64,000 nt of DNA from Streptomyces violaceusniger (GTDB lineage: Bacteria > Actinomycetota > Actinomycetes > Streptomycetales > Streptomycetaceae), in assembly GCA_005405945.1 (NCBI GenBank), contig BJHW01000002.1:2356001-2420000 (forward strand), written 5' to 3'. A program made the translations under genes and the position numbers. This document shows positions 45,666 through 54,748 of the stretch, piece after piece. How positions within the stretch are numbered: position 1 is the first letter of the stretch; each line of letters begins with the position of its first letter. The notes below the pieces were generated by a model. The model saw nothing but the letters and a program-made list of their open reading frames with translations. It searched no databases and had not been told where the DNA came from.

Positions 45666-46560
45666 TAAGGACTCGGATCAGAATGAGGTCTTGAGTCGTC
45701 GCCAGCAGATGGTGGTGCAGCCGAGGGTGATGAAGGCTTGGTGGATGTCGTCGCGGCGTTCCCAGCGGATGCGCAGGCGGCGGAACCAGTGCGGCAGCGC
45801 GATCGCGCCCTCCGCGACCCAGCGGTGTATGCCCAGGCCGGAGCCGTGTTCGGTGCCGCGGCGGGCGATGTGCGGGGTGATCTGGAACCGGCGGACCCTG
45901 TCACGGTAGACGTCGTGGTCGTAGCCGCGGTCGGCGTAGATGCGCCGGGGACGGCGCAATGGCCGGCCGCGCTTGTCCCGGATCGGCGGGACGGCTTGGA
46001 TCAGCGGGATCAGCTGGGTGACGTCGTTGCGGTTGCCGCCGGTCAGGGTCACGGCCAGTGGGATGCCGTGCGCCTCGACGATCAGGTGATGCTTGCTGCC
46101 GGTCTTCCCCCGGTCCACCGGGGACGGGCCGGTGGCCGCCCCACCCCTCATCTCGCGCAGATGGGAGGAGTCGACGGCGGCGCGGGAGAAGTTGAGCATG
46201 TCGGCCGCCCGTAGTTCGGCCAGCAGCAGCTCGTGCAGGTGCTGCCAGACTCCCGCCTCGTTCCAGTCCTGCAAGCCGCCGCCAGCAGGTCATTCCCGAG
46301 CCGAAGCCCAGCTCCTGAGGCAGGAACCGCCACGGGATCCCGGTGTAGAGCACGAACAGGATCCCGCACAGCACCCTGCGATCATCCAGGCGCTTACGCC
46401 CCGGATGCCGGTACCGGCGCTCGACCACGGGCAGCAGCGGCTCGACCCGCTCCCACAGCCCGTCCTCGACCTCCCACGGCTTGCGCGCACTCTTCGTCTC
46501 GGCTGCCTCACACCCGCATCCAGGCAGCGCCAACCTGAACTGACACGCCGTCATTCCCGC
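45666..46560 (-). mobile_element. IS5-family insertion sequence
   Basis: Covers the transposase and the left end repeated at 44029. The right end lies near 46560-46590, where an NF041680 element begins. Terminal inverted repeats were not convincing by eye. Confidence 0.65.
45678..46554 (-). CDS. IS5-family transposase in two frames
   Basis: First frame (from 46554): RKPWEVEDGLWERVEPLLPV, RRVLCGILFVLYTGIPWRFL, GFGSGMTCWRRL. Second frame (to 45678): DWNEAGVWQHLHELLLAELR, AAVDSSHLREMRGG, GPSPVDRGKTGSKHHLIVEA, YADRGYDHDVYRDRVRR, and C-terminal HRWVAEGAIALPHWFRRLRI. The frames meet near 46275; one extra base there (CTTGCAG) would explain the change. This could be a natural two-frame transposase or an error. 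Confidence 0.82.
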
Positions 46561-46590
46561 CCCGGCTACAAGCTCACTTTGTTACCAGCC

Positions 46591-48178
46591 CTAAGCTTGG
46601 CGTTTAACGTGGGCGGGCTTGGTGTTCCTTGATCGACTCGGCGCGTTTGACTGTCTTGCCGACGTCGTGGTGCCTGGCCCGCTGTTTGTTCTTCGAGCCT
46701 GCAGGCCGCCCGGGACCTGGCCGGGACGGTTTCGGTGCGGTCGCTGGACGGGCCGTGGTCGCGCGGACGTTGCGAAACCCCCGCCGCACCCGGGCGGGGG
46801 TGAGTCGACGGGGCTCGGCCGGTCGTTCCCAGGGGCGGCGGAGGTCCTCGGCGAGGGGCCGGGCGAGGCGGAGCTGGGTGTGGGCGGCGATGAGGAGCCA
46901 GGTCCACAGGTCGGCGGTGTCCGCGTGGCGGACCTTCGGGGCGGTCCAGCCGAGGGTCTGTTTCATGAGCCGGAAGGTGTGCTCGAGGTCGAATCCGCGC
47001 AGGAAGGACTGCCACCAGTGCTCCACGTCCGCCGGTGTGGCGGCGGTGGCCGAGCACCACAGCCAGACCGGTTTCGGGTCACGGTCGCCCGGCAGGCGTT
47101 CGACCTTCAGGCGGATCAACGTGCCGTGCAGGATGGGCAGTTCCTCTCTCGTGTGGTTCAGCCAGGGGCCGCGGTGGGTGAGCCGCGGGTGCATCCGGTC
47201 CCAGGCCATCGCCTCGGCCTTGCCGTAGCGGGTGGTGTCCGTGACCGTGGTGACCTCGGGTTCGTGCCAGCTGTGGGGCTTGGCGAAGGTCAGGGCACCG
47301 CCGTGCCGGCGCGGCCGTCCGCCCTTCGGCCCGGAGCGGGCGGGGCCGGGGTCACGGAGCATGACGCGGTCCGAGCGCAGGCGTCCGACCAGGGCGACGG
47401 GCAGGTCCGCCAGGGTATGGGAGAGGTAGGCGACGGCGTAGCCGGAGTCCATGACGATCCAGATCTTCGGATCACCCGCCTGCCACTGCTGGGCCTGGAC
47501 CAACCTCTCGATGACATCGCGTCGTTGGCCGGCGGTGACGATGGTCGCGGCGTTGGCCGGCCCGAGGCGCACGGCGTCCAGCAACGTGACCCAGGAGGTC
47601 CGGCCGGTCTCCAGGGCGGCGACGAAGGAGTACGGCCAGCCCGGCACGAACTGGTCCCTGCTGCGGGCACCGCGTCCGTAGACGTGGCAGAACAGCCGGT
47701 CCTCGCTGGTCGGGGCGTCCGGGCGGAGCCAGTTGCTCACGTCCACAGCCAGCACGATCCGCTCGTCGGCTGCCCTCGGCAGCGGCAGGCCCGCCAGCGC
47801 ACGCCGCAACCGCGCCGGCTCCAGCCAGCCCCGGTCCAACGCCGCGTACATCGCCCCGTGTCCGCGCCGGTGCTCGACCGCCAGTGACAGTTCGACCAGC
47901 GTCTTCACCGGCCCGTCCGCACACAGCACCGCGTCCGTGAGCTCGAAGAGCGCATCCGCGCGGGCGTAAAGGCACTCGTAGAACTCGACCCGAAAGCGGG
48001 ACAAGACGTCGAACGCCTCGCCCGCGGGCGCGCGGACCGGGAGACTCATAACAGCGGCCGTTCTCTCGTGCTTCGTGACTCGACATCTCGAAGCGTGGAG
48101 AACGGCCGCCTCCGCTGTCCCGGGAAGAACCGCAGATCAGCAGGTCGGGTGACCTGCGAGGTTAAACGCCAAGCTTAG
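46591..48178 (-). mobile_element. NF041680-type insertion sequence, complete
   Basis: 1588 bp bounded by a perfect 18-bp inverted repeat, CTAAGCTTGGCGTTTAAC at 46591-46608 and its complement at 48161-48178. The transposase TAA stop lies in the left repeat. No direct target duplication is obvious. It is sandwiched directly between two IS5-type elements. Confidence 0.9.
46604..48049 (-). CDS. NF041680-family putative transposase
   Basis: 481 residues, uninterrupted. DDE-type core: ERIVLAVDVSNWLRPDAPTS (first Asp), PKIWIVMDSGYAVAYLSHTL (second Asp) and RGFDLEHTFRLMKQTLGWTA (Glu in the DLEHTFRL block). Basic C-terminus (RPGPGRPAGSKNKQRARHHD). IS701/IS4-like catalytic layout. This and the IS110 gene at 13954 are the cleanest transposase genes in the window. 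Confidence 0.88.
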   Translation of the reverse strand: MSLPVRAPAGEAFDVLSRFRVEFYECLYARADALFELTDAVLCADGPVKTLVELSLAVEHRRGHGAMYAALDRGWLEPARLRRALAGLPLPRAADERIVLAVDVSNWLRPDAPTSEDRLFCHVYGRGARSRDQFVPGWPYSFVAALETGRTSWVTLLDAVRLGPANAATIVTAGQRRDVIERLVQAQQWQAGDPKIWIVMDSGYAVAYLSHTLADLPVALVGRLRSDRVMLRDPGPARSGPKGGRPRRHGGALTFAKPHSWHEPEVTTVTDTTRYGKAEAMAWDRMHPRLTHRGPWLNHTREELPILHGTLIRLKVERLPGDRDPKPVWLWCSATAATPADVEHWWQSFLRGFDLEHTFRLMKQTLGWTAPKVRHADTADLWTWLLIAAHTQLRLARPLAEDLRRPWERPAEPRRLTPARVRRGFRNVRATTARPATAPKPSRPGPGRPAGSKNKQRARHHDVGKTVKRAESIKEHQARPR

Positions 48179-48392
48179 AAGCTGTTGTCTTTTCGATCTT
48201 GAGCGGTGGCGGTCGAGCGAGGGTTCCCGGTTGGGTGATCCTGCTGTGGCGAGAGCAATGAAGTCGGGGCTTCCTGAACAGCTCGTGGGTGTGGAATCGA
48301 TAGAGCATCAGGAGGCCTCTGTGCCGCGGTCTCCTGTGTCGGTGATCTGGGAGTCCAACTGGGCTGCTCCTTCGTGTGATTGTCTCGCGTAC

Positions 48393-48827
48393 GTGTACGG
48401 CAACGCGGTCGACCGGTCCGAGCGGCAGCGCCGGTACCCGACGGACACGACGGACGGGGAGTGGGCGGCCATCCGGCCGCTGCTGCCGATGCCGGGCTGG
48501 ATGCGCGGCCGGGGCGGGCAACCGGAGGCGTATTGCCACCGCGCGATGGTCGATGCGATCCGCTACCTGGTCGACAATGGCATCAAGTGGCGCGCCATGC
48601 CGGTGGACTTTCCACCGTGGGACCGGGTGTATGCATTCTTCCGCCGCTGGCGCGACCACGGCCTGGTCAAGGAGTTCCACGATCGGCTGCGCGGGCAGGT
48701 CCGCGAGCGGCTGGGCCGGGACACAGAGCCGACGGCTGGCGTGATCGACTCGCAGTCGGTCAAGGCGGACGCCGTCGTCGGTGCCGACAGCCGCGGCTTC
48801 GACGGCGGCAAACTCATCAACGGCCGT
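48393..48827 (+). pseudogene. IS5-family transposase, 5' half, split by a Tn554-like element
   Basis: From GTG 48393: RRYPTDTTDGEWAAIRPLLP, AYCHRAMVDAIRYLVDNGIK, WRAMPVDFPPWDRVYAFFRR and SQSVKADAVVGADSRGFDGG. It runs in frame to INGR at 48827, exactly where the Tn554-like element begins; its 3' half resumes at 52821. Joining the halves gives 282 codons in a single uninterrupted frame. Confidence 0.88.
48820..48827 (+). repeat. Left copy of 8-bp core ACGGCCGT
   Basis: Palindromic ACGGCCGT duplicated at 52813-52820, bracketing the Tn554-like element. Confidence 0.85.
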
Positions 48828-48942
48828 TATCTTGAGCCCGCGCGAGCGTGTCCTTCATGTGCGTGAAGCGCTCTGAGGTTCCCCCAACTCCCGTGGTGGA
48901 TGCGGTTATCTGCCGCCGTCCAACACGGAAGGGGGAGATGCG

Positions 48943-50061
48943 ATGCGCGTGCAGAGGGTGCTGACACCCGACTCGATGGCCGAGTCGTGGACCCTGTTGG
49001 GAGATGATCTACGGCCAGTCGACCCGGTGGAGTCGTTCCTGGCCTACCTGTCCGCGATCGAGCGGTCACCAAACACCATCAAGGCGTACGCCCACGACCT
49101 GAAGGACTGGTGGACCTACCTCGACGGCCGAGACCTGGGCTGGAAGGCGGTCGACCTGGAGGCGGTGGCCGCCTTCGTGGCTTGGCTGCGACTGCCGCCG
49201 GCGGCCCGGAACGGGAAGGTGGCGGTGCTGCCGACAGTCGAGCACCACTGCACGGCCTCCAGCGTGAACCGCAAGCTCGCCGCGGTCACCACGTTCTACG
49301 AGTTCCACGCTCGCAACGGCATCGAGGTCGCCGACCTGCTGGTGACGATGCGCCCGGCCGGGCGGCACCGCGCGTCGGCCACCTCCTACAAGCCGTTCCT
49401 GCAGCACTTCGCCTCTGGCAGGCCCGAGCGGACCAGAACCATCAAGCTCAAGTCCGGCCGCAAGCGTCCCCGTGTGCTGACCGCCGCTCAGGCCCAACAG
49501 ATCCTCGATGGGTGCGAACACCTGCGAGACCGGCTCCTGTTCGCCCTGCTCCTGGACACCGGGGTCCGCATCGGTGAGGCCCTGGGGCTGCGGCACGACG
49601 ACATCGAGATCGCCGAGAAGCAGGTGACGGTGGTGCCGCGGCAGAACGACAACCGTGCCCGCGCGAAGGCCGGCCGCACGCGAACCATCCCAGCCAGCGC
49701 GGAATTGATGCGGTTGTACTCCGACTATCTGCACCGCGAGTACGGCGCCCTCGACTCCGACTACGTCTTCGTGAACCTCTTCGCCGAACCGCACGGTCAC
49801 CCCTGGGCCTATCCGGCCGTCTATGACCTGGTCAGACGCCTGCGGAAGACCACCGGGATCACATTCGAGCCCCACCAATACCGCCATACCTATGCGACCT
49901 GGCTACTGCGTCGCGGGGCGGGCATGGAGAACGCCAAAGAACTCCTCGGACATGCCTCGATCAGCACCACGATCGACACCTACGGTCACCTCACCGTCGA
50001 GGACGCCCGCCGCACCCTGGAGGACGCGGGCTGGTTCACCGGGCGGGAGGTGCGGCTGTGA
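48943..50061 (+). CDS. tnpA: Tyrosine recombinase TnpA
   Basis: 372 residues; ATG 48943 follows GGGGGAG. N-terminal SAM-like DNA-binding domain (FLAYLSAIERSPNTIKAYAH), then the catalytic domain with Arg near residue 207 (LLDTGVRIGEALGLRHDD), the H-x-x-R box near 309-312 (HQYRHTYATWLLRRG), a GH turn in LLGHASISTTID and the nucleophilic Tyr near 347 (TIDTYGHL). Corresponds to Tn554 TnpA. Its stop overlaps the tnpB GTG by four bases. Confidence 0.92.
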   Translation: MRVQRVLTPDSMAESWTLLGDDLRPVDPVESFLAYLSAIERSPNTIKAYAHDLKDWWTYLDGRDLGWKAVDLEAVAAFVAWLRLPPAARNGKVAVLPTVEHHCTASSVNRKLAAVTTFYEFHARNGIEVADLLVTMRPAGRHRASATSYKPFLQHFASGRPERTRTIKLKSGRKRPRVLTAAQAQQILDGCEHLRDRLLFALLLDTGVRIGEALGLRHDDIEIAEKQVTVVPRQNDNRARAKAGRTRTIPASAELMRLYSDYLHREYGALDSDYVFVNLFAEPHGHPWAYPAVYDLVRRLRKTTGITFEPHQYRHTYATWLLRRGAGMENAKELLGHASISTTIDTYGHLTVEDARRTLEDAGWFTGREVRL

Positions 50062-52308
50062 CCCCCAATGCCGTGCCTGCCGGTCAAGGCCGGGGCGGAC
50101 TTCTGAAGAAGCTTCTGGCCGCGGTCCGGGCCGAGTTCCGCACCGAGATCTACCGCCCGGCCCCGACGACCCTGTCTTCGTCGCTCCGGCCTGCAGTGTT
50201 GCCGATTGCGACCGCATCGTCAGCATGCGAGGGCTCTGCAATGGCCACGTGATCCGCTGGCGCCACCGCGGCCGCCCGGACATGGAGGACTTCCTCGCCG
50301 ATGCCGGCCTGCCCGTCCGAGGGCGCCAGGCCCTGTCGATCTGCAAGGTCGCCGGTTGCCGCTACGGGAACTTCGGCAAGGGCTTGTGCGGCAAGCACTA
50401 TGACCGGTGGGTTCGGGCCGGACGGCCCGGTCCGGAGGTCTGGGACGCGCCAGATCTGGTTGCGCCCGGTGTCGCGCCGGCCGAGTGCCGACTGTCGTTC
50501 TGCACCCTATGGGCGGAGGGCCCACAGAAGATCTTCTGCCGAAGTCATCACGAGCGATGGACGAACGCCGGCAGCCCGCATCCTGAACGGTTCGCCATGG
50601 ACTGCGAGTTGACCGGCACTGCGCACATCGCGACCTCCCCCGCCAGCTCACGCTGGAATTCCAGTACGGGCTGCAGTGCCGGGCCGACGCCCACCGCCGC
50701 ACGACCCCGCCCCGCACCGTGACGCAGGCCATCCGGCTCGCCCGAGCCGCCGAGGTCTCCTCCTTGCTCGATCTCACCGAGGAGCAATGGCGGCACAGCG
50801 CGGCCACAGGCCGGGTTCGCGAGCCGGTGCTCTTCCTGATCGAGGTCCGGGACGCCGTCGAAGTCTTGCGCGACGGCGCAGGCTGGGAGAGCGAGTACCT
50901 GCGGGATGTGTGGCGGCTGGAGCGACTGCCGGGCATCACCACCCCGGCCACCGCCACCGTCCCTCGTCCCCGAGTCCGGCTGCATTTCGAGCGGATCGCC
51001 CAGCCGTGGCTGCGTGACCTGGCCAAACGATGGCTGCGGCTGAGACTGACCAGCGGGCTCAGCATCACCGCGGCCCACACCGGCCTGGATGCGCTGGTCT
51101 GTTTCGGTGCCTTCCTTACACACGTCGGCGCCGACCGTCTCGCCGACATCGACCGTCCGCTCTTGGAGCGGCACCTCGCCCACGTCGCCTCCCAACCGGG
51201 CGGACACGGCCTGAAGAAGGGAAGGATCAGCAATCTGAACCTGTTCTTCCAGGCCATCCGGCAGAACCGCTGGGACGACTCGCTGCCGGGCACCGCCGCC
51301 TTCTATCCCGGCGACATCCCACCGGAGCCGGCCGCCACGGTCTCCCGACGGCTGGCCGAGCACGTCATGGCCCAGGTCGAGTCCGAGGAGAACCTGGACC
51401 GCTGGGACAATCCGTCCGGCCGGCTGATCACGCTCATCCTCATCCGCGGAGGTCTGCGGATCTCCAGCGTGATCTGCCTGGACTTCGACTGCCTCCTCCA
51501 AGACGGCCAAGGCGCCCCCTACCTGCGGTATTTCAACACCAAGATGAAGCGCGAGGCAGCCGTCCCGATCGACGAGGAACTCGAGCAGGCCATCCGCGAC
51601 CACCAGCACCGCGTCCTCGAACGCTGGCCCCAGGGCACCGGAGTCCTCTTTCCTCGGCCGCACGCGAACGCCTCGGGGAGGCTGCGGATCTCCGACAGCA
51701 GCTACCGGCAGATGCTCCGCCGCTGGCTGGCGACCTGCGACATCCGCAATGAACACGGTCAGCCGGTCCGCTTGACGCCGCACCAGTGGCGGCACACCTT
51801 CGCCTGTCGACTGATCAACCGTGACGTCCCGCAAGAAGTCGTACGCGTTCTCCTCGACCACGAATCGTCCCGGATGACCGCGCATTACGCGCGGATCACT
51901 GACCAGACGGTCCGGCGGCGCTGGGAAGCGGCGATGAAGGTCAACATCAAGGGCGAGCGCGTCGAGCTCGACGCCAACGGGCCGCTCGGGCAGGCCCAAT
52001 GGGCCAAGACCCGCTATGGCATCGCCACCCAGACCCTGCCCAACGGCTACTGCGGGCTGCCCGTCCAGAAGACCTGCCCGCATGCAAATGCCTGCCTGAC
52101 CTGCCCCGTCTTCCTCACGGGGCCCGAGTTCCTGCCCGAACTCAAGGAACAGCACACCCGCACCCTGACGTTGATCGACAACGCCACCAGCTGCGGCCAC
52201 ACCCGCGTCGCTGAGATGAACCAACAGGTCGCCGACAACCTCGACCGCATGATCGGCGAGCTGGAGGACGGCCGGGACGAGGGCGAGGAGGCCGCGGATG
52301 CCGGCTGA
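50058..52308 (+). CDS. tnpB: Tyrosine recombinase TnpB with zinc-finger N-terminus (two frameshifts)
   Basis: From GTG 50058 (GTGA overlap with tnpA), about 750 residues after restoring one base near 50166 and one near 50635. The N-terminal 200 residues hold several Cys-rich units: CSVADCDRIVSMRGLCNGHV, CKVAGCRYGNFGKGLCGKHY, CRLSFCTLWAEGPQKIFCRS. The recombinase core has Arg in RGGLRISSVICLD, HQWRHTFACRLINR and Tyr in SSRMTAHYARI, then CPHANACLTCPVFLTGPEFL. Tn554 TnpB is also a large tyrosine recombinase. It overlaps tnpC by 11 bases. Confidence 0.87.
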
Positions 52309-52738
52309 CAACTCTTACCTCATCGTCGCCGCGGCACGGCGACGGGGCACGGCAACCCGCCGACGAGCGGTCGCCGCCCTGCGGCGGATGGATGCCAACG
52401 GCACCGCGATCACCTTCGAGACGGTCGCCCGCGAAGCAGGCGTCTCCCGGTCCTGGCTCTACAACCAGCCGGACCTCAGAGCCGAGATCGAACGCCTCCG
52501 GGCCCGACACCGCGTCCCCGCAGACCGGCCGGTTCCCGATCGGCAACGGGCCTCCGACGCATCTCTGCTGCGGCGCCTGGAAGTGGCCACCAAGCGCAAC
52601 CAGCAGCTGGAAGCCGAGAACAAGGAGTTGCGTGAGGCGCTCGCCCTCGCACTCGGCGAACGACGCACCGCCGACCTTCCGCACCGACGCCGCGACACGC
52701 CGAAGATGAAGTCGTCCGCCGTCATCGGACCATGCTGA
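52298..52738 (+). CDS. tnpC: TnpC-like accessory protein
   Basis: 146 residues. N-terminal helices (TRRRAVAALRRMDANGTAIT) and HTH-like TFETVAREAGVSRSWLYN lead to a coiled coil (LLRRLEVATKRNQQLEAENK) and a short basic tail. Size and place match Tn554 TnpC, which influences efficiency and orientation of transposition. Overlaps the end of tnpB; 74 bp remain to the right end. Confidence 0.85.
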   Translation: MPADNSYLIVAAARRRGTATRRRAVAALRRMDANGTAITFETVAREAGVSRSWLYNQPDLRAEIERLRARHRVPADRPVPDRQRASDASLLRRLEVATKRNQQLEAENKELREALALALGERRTADLPHRRRDTPKMKSSAVIGPC

Positions 52739-52812
52739 CGAACACGTCGAGGACACCGTCCACCACGCATCAGACCAGGTCAGCAGCCCGCCAAATGAAC
52801 TGGCTCAAGATA

Positions 52813-52820
52813 ACGGCCGT
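52813..52820 (+). repeat. Right copy of 8-bp core ACGGCCGT
   Basis: Duplicate of 48820-48827. Confidence 0.85.
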
Positions 52821-53231
52821 AAGCGGCACGTCGTGGTCGACACGTTCGGCCTGCTGCTGGGCGTCATGGTCACCGCCGCGGACACCGGCGACCGCACCGT
52901 CGCCCACGTGCTGCTCGGGCAGGTCGCCAACGTGCACCACCGGCTGGAACTGGTCTGGGCCGACGGCGGCTACACCGGCGGCCTCATCGCCTACTGCCTG
53001 GCCACGCTCGCGCTGGTCCTGGCGATCGTGAAACGGAGCGACGGCATGCGCGGCTTCGTGGTGCTTCCCAAGCGATGGATCGTCGAGCGGTTCTTCGCCC
53101 ATCTGATGCGCACCCGCCGTCTGGTGCGCGACTTCGAACGCCGCACCGCCAGCGCCGAGGCGATGGTCTACTGGTCGATGATCCTGCTCATGACGCGCCG
53201 TCTTGCCCGGCTGGGCCCTGGGCGAGGGTGA
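52821..53231 (+). pseudogene. IS5-family transposase, 3' half
   Basis: Resumes at KRHVVVDTFGLLLGVMVTAA and continues VWADGGYTGGLIAYCLATLA, KRWIVERFFAHLMRTRRLVR (catalytic Glu) and MILLMTRRLARLGPGRG to the stop at 53229. The frame matches the 5' half across the transposon. Its end overlaps the opposite-strand gene at 53188 by 44 bp, so the IS probably truncated that neighbour or vice versa. Confidence 0.88.
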
Positions 53232-53724
53232 ACCGGCCCGGCTGCCGCTCGGCCAGCCAGCCCCGCGCGACCAGGCGCTTCGCCTTCGACCGCAGCGCCT
53301 CCACCGTGGCCGGCACCGTGTCCAGACCGAACACCACCGCCAACTCCTGGCAGGTCAACGGCCCTTTATGGAGCCGGTGCCGGTCCGCGAGGGCGGTGAG
53401 GATGCGCTGATAGTCCACCGACAGCACCGACCAGGCCAGCCCCTCACGCCACACCGGCACCTGCGACTTCGGCTTCGCCGCCTGCCTGGGCGCCGAGCGG
53501 GTCTCCGCGTCCCGTGGGCCGGGAACGGCCTCCTCATCAGCGATGTTGCCGTCGTCCGGAGCCAGGACGGTGCCCACTCGCCTGCGGGCGATCGCCCACT
53601 CCTGCCATTTCTGCTCGGCCGCTGCCAACTCGGCCTGGATGCGATCGGCTTCCTCACGCAACCCGTCGACTCGACGGCGAGCGGCGAGCTCGTGCTGTTC
53701 CAGCAGTCCGACGACCGACGGCAT
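53188..53724 (-). CDS. Coiled-coil/winged-helix protein associated with Streptomyces transposons
   Basis: 178 residues from ATG 53724. N-terminal coiled coil (LLEQHELAARRRVDGLREEA, DRIQAELAAAEQKWQEWAIA), an acidic/proline linker, and a C-terminal winged-helix-like region (QRILTALADRHRLHKGPLTC, GLDTVPATVEALRSKAKRLV). I have seen this type beside transposase genes but know no function. The last 15 residues lie under the IS5 right end and may be foreign. Divergent from the gene at 53750, 25 bp apart. Confidence 0.65.
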   Translation of the reverse strand: MPSVVGLLEQHELAARRRVDGLREEADRIQAELAAAEQKWQEWAIARRRVGTVLAPDDGNIADEEAVPGPRDAETRSAPRQAAKPKSQVPVWREGLAWSVLSVDYQRILTALADRHRLHKGPLTCQELAVVFGLDTVPATVEALRSKAKRLVARGWLAERQPGRFTLAQGPAGQDGAS

Positions 53725-53749
53725 CCGCAACCTCCCGGGGAGCGACGAC

Positions 53750-54321
53750 ATGACAAGCCACCACTCCCATCGAATCACCCACCCCATTCCTGACCAGCGA
53801 AAACACCACCCTCAGATTCGGAACGACAACAGCTACTCAGGCAGTGGCAGTCTTCGGGCGACAATGCACGGCACTACGAACAAGCCCTCGCCCGCCTTGC
53901 CGACCACATCACGACCACACCCCGCCCGACCGGCTACCGATGGCGCAGGGATGACCTCAGCCAGTGGGTCATATCCGAAGAGGACTGGGACGTGATCATC
54001 GAATCGGTACGACGACGGCAGACCCCCACGGGCCGCCCCCAGACGAAATGGCAGCACACGCGCCGCCTCGCGGCCACAGTCTTCGTCTGGGCACACGTCA
54101 CTCGTGGAGAACGTCTCTATGCGCCGGTCTTGCGAGACCTGCGGAATCGCCGGTCACCACATCTCAGGGAAACTGCAAACGAGTCCTGGTGGCTCGAACA
54201 TCGTCAACGAACCAGCAGCAGCATCCACACGCTGCTGGCCGCCGCGCTCAGCGAGTACGCTACCGGACTCGCCACCCGCATTGATCAGCAGGTTCCCCCA
54301 GCATGCCCCGGAAGCGCCTGA
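53750..54321 (+). CDS. Unrecognised protein, transposon-associated (one frameshift)
   Basis: ATG 53750 gives MTSHHSHRITHPIPDQRKHH; one missing base near 53815 joins it to DSERQQLLRQWQSSGDNARH, RPTGYRWRRDDLSQWVISEE and DWDVIIESVRRRQTPTGRPQ, KWQHTRRLAATVFVWAHVTR, continuing to the stop. About 190 residues, helical, basic, no membrane segment. No family recognised. Divergent from the coiled-coil gene; together they may be accessory genes of a lost element. Confidence 0.55.
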
Positions 54322-54345
54322 GAAATTAGCGCTTCGGTTGGCCCC
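54320..54345 (+). repeat. 26-bp repeat, left copy
   Basis: CTGAGAAATTAGCGCTTC then GGTTGGCC; matches 56006-56031 except two bases, same direction. Core GCGCTTC...TGGC recurs in the mini-element ends at 56066 and 56771. Confidence 0.75.
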
Positions 54346-54748
54346 AGCCCAGCCCGGACCCTTTACAGGATCTGCAACGGCTCCAGTCCCTTGCCTGTTC
54401 CGATTCCTGCGGACTGAACCTGTCCGGGTGATCCCTCACGGCACGGGCGGTCTTGCCCGCCGATAGCCGCAGTGACTGTTCGGTCGGCAGACGCGGAACC
54501 GCCGCTGGCGGCTGAGGAGTATGGTCAGTGACCGGAGGTTCAGACATGGGTGGAGATGGGGGACCCGGGCAACACCGCACGCGTTGACACGGTTCGACTG
54601 TGACCTGTCGTCGCGTGCTGCTCGGTTCCGCAGCACGACGCGGCGACGTCCTTGATGACGTCGCCTGATTTCCGTCATCCTCTGACTCATCGGCCTTCTT
54701 TTCGGGCGTGGGATGAGTCATGTCTGCGGTCCGAAAGGCCCTTCCTCC

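Larger units (their letters stand above)
48828..52812 (+). mobile_element. Tn554-like element with tnpA, tnpB, tnpC
   Basis: 3985 bp. The ends TATCTTGAGCC (48828-48838) and GGCTCAAGATA (52802-52812) are perfect inverted repeats, flanked by the direct copies of ACGGCCGT. Including the palindromic core, the inverted match is 19 bp. It encodes only the three overlapping genes of a Tn554-type system, with no cargo. Removing it with one core restores the IS5 transposase frame (INGR then KRHVV). Confidence 0.88.
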
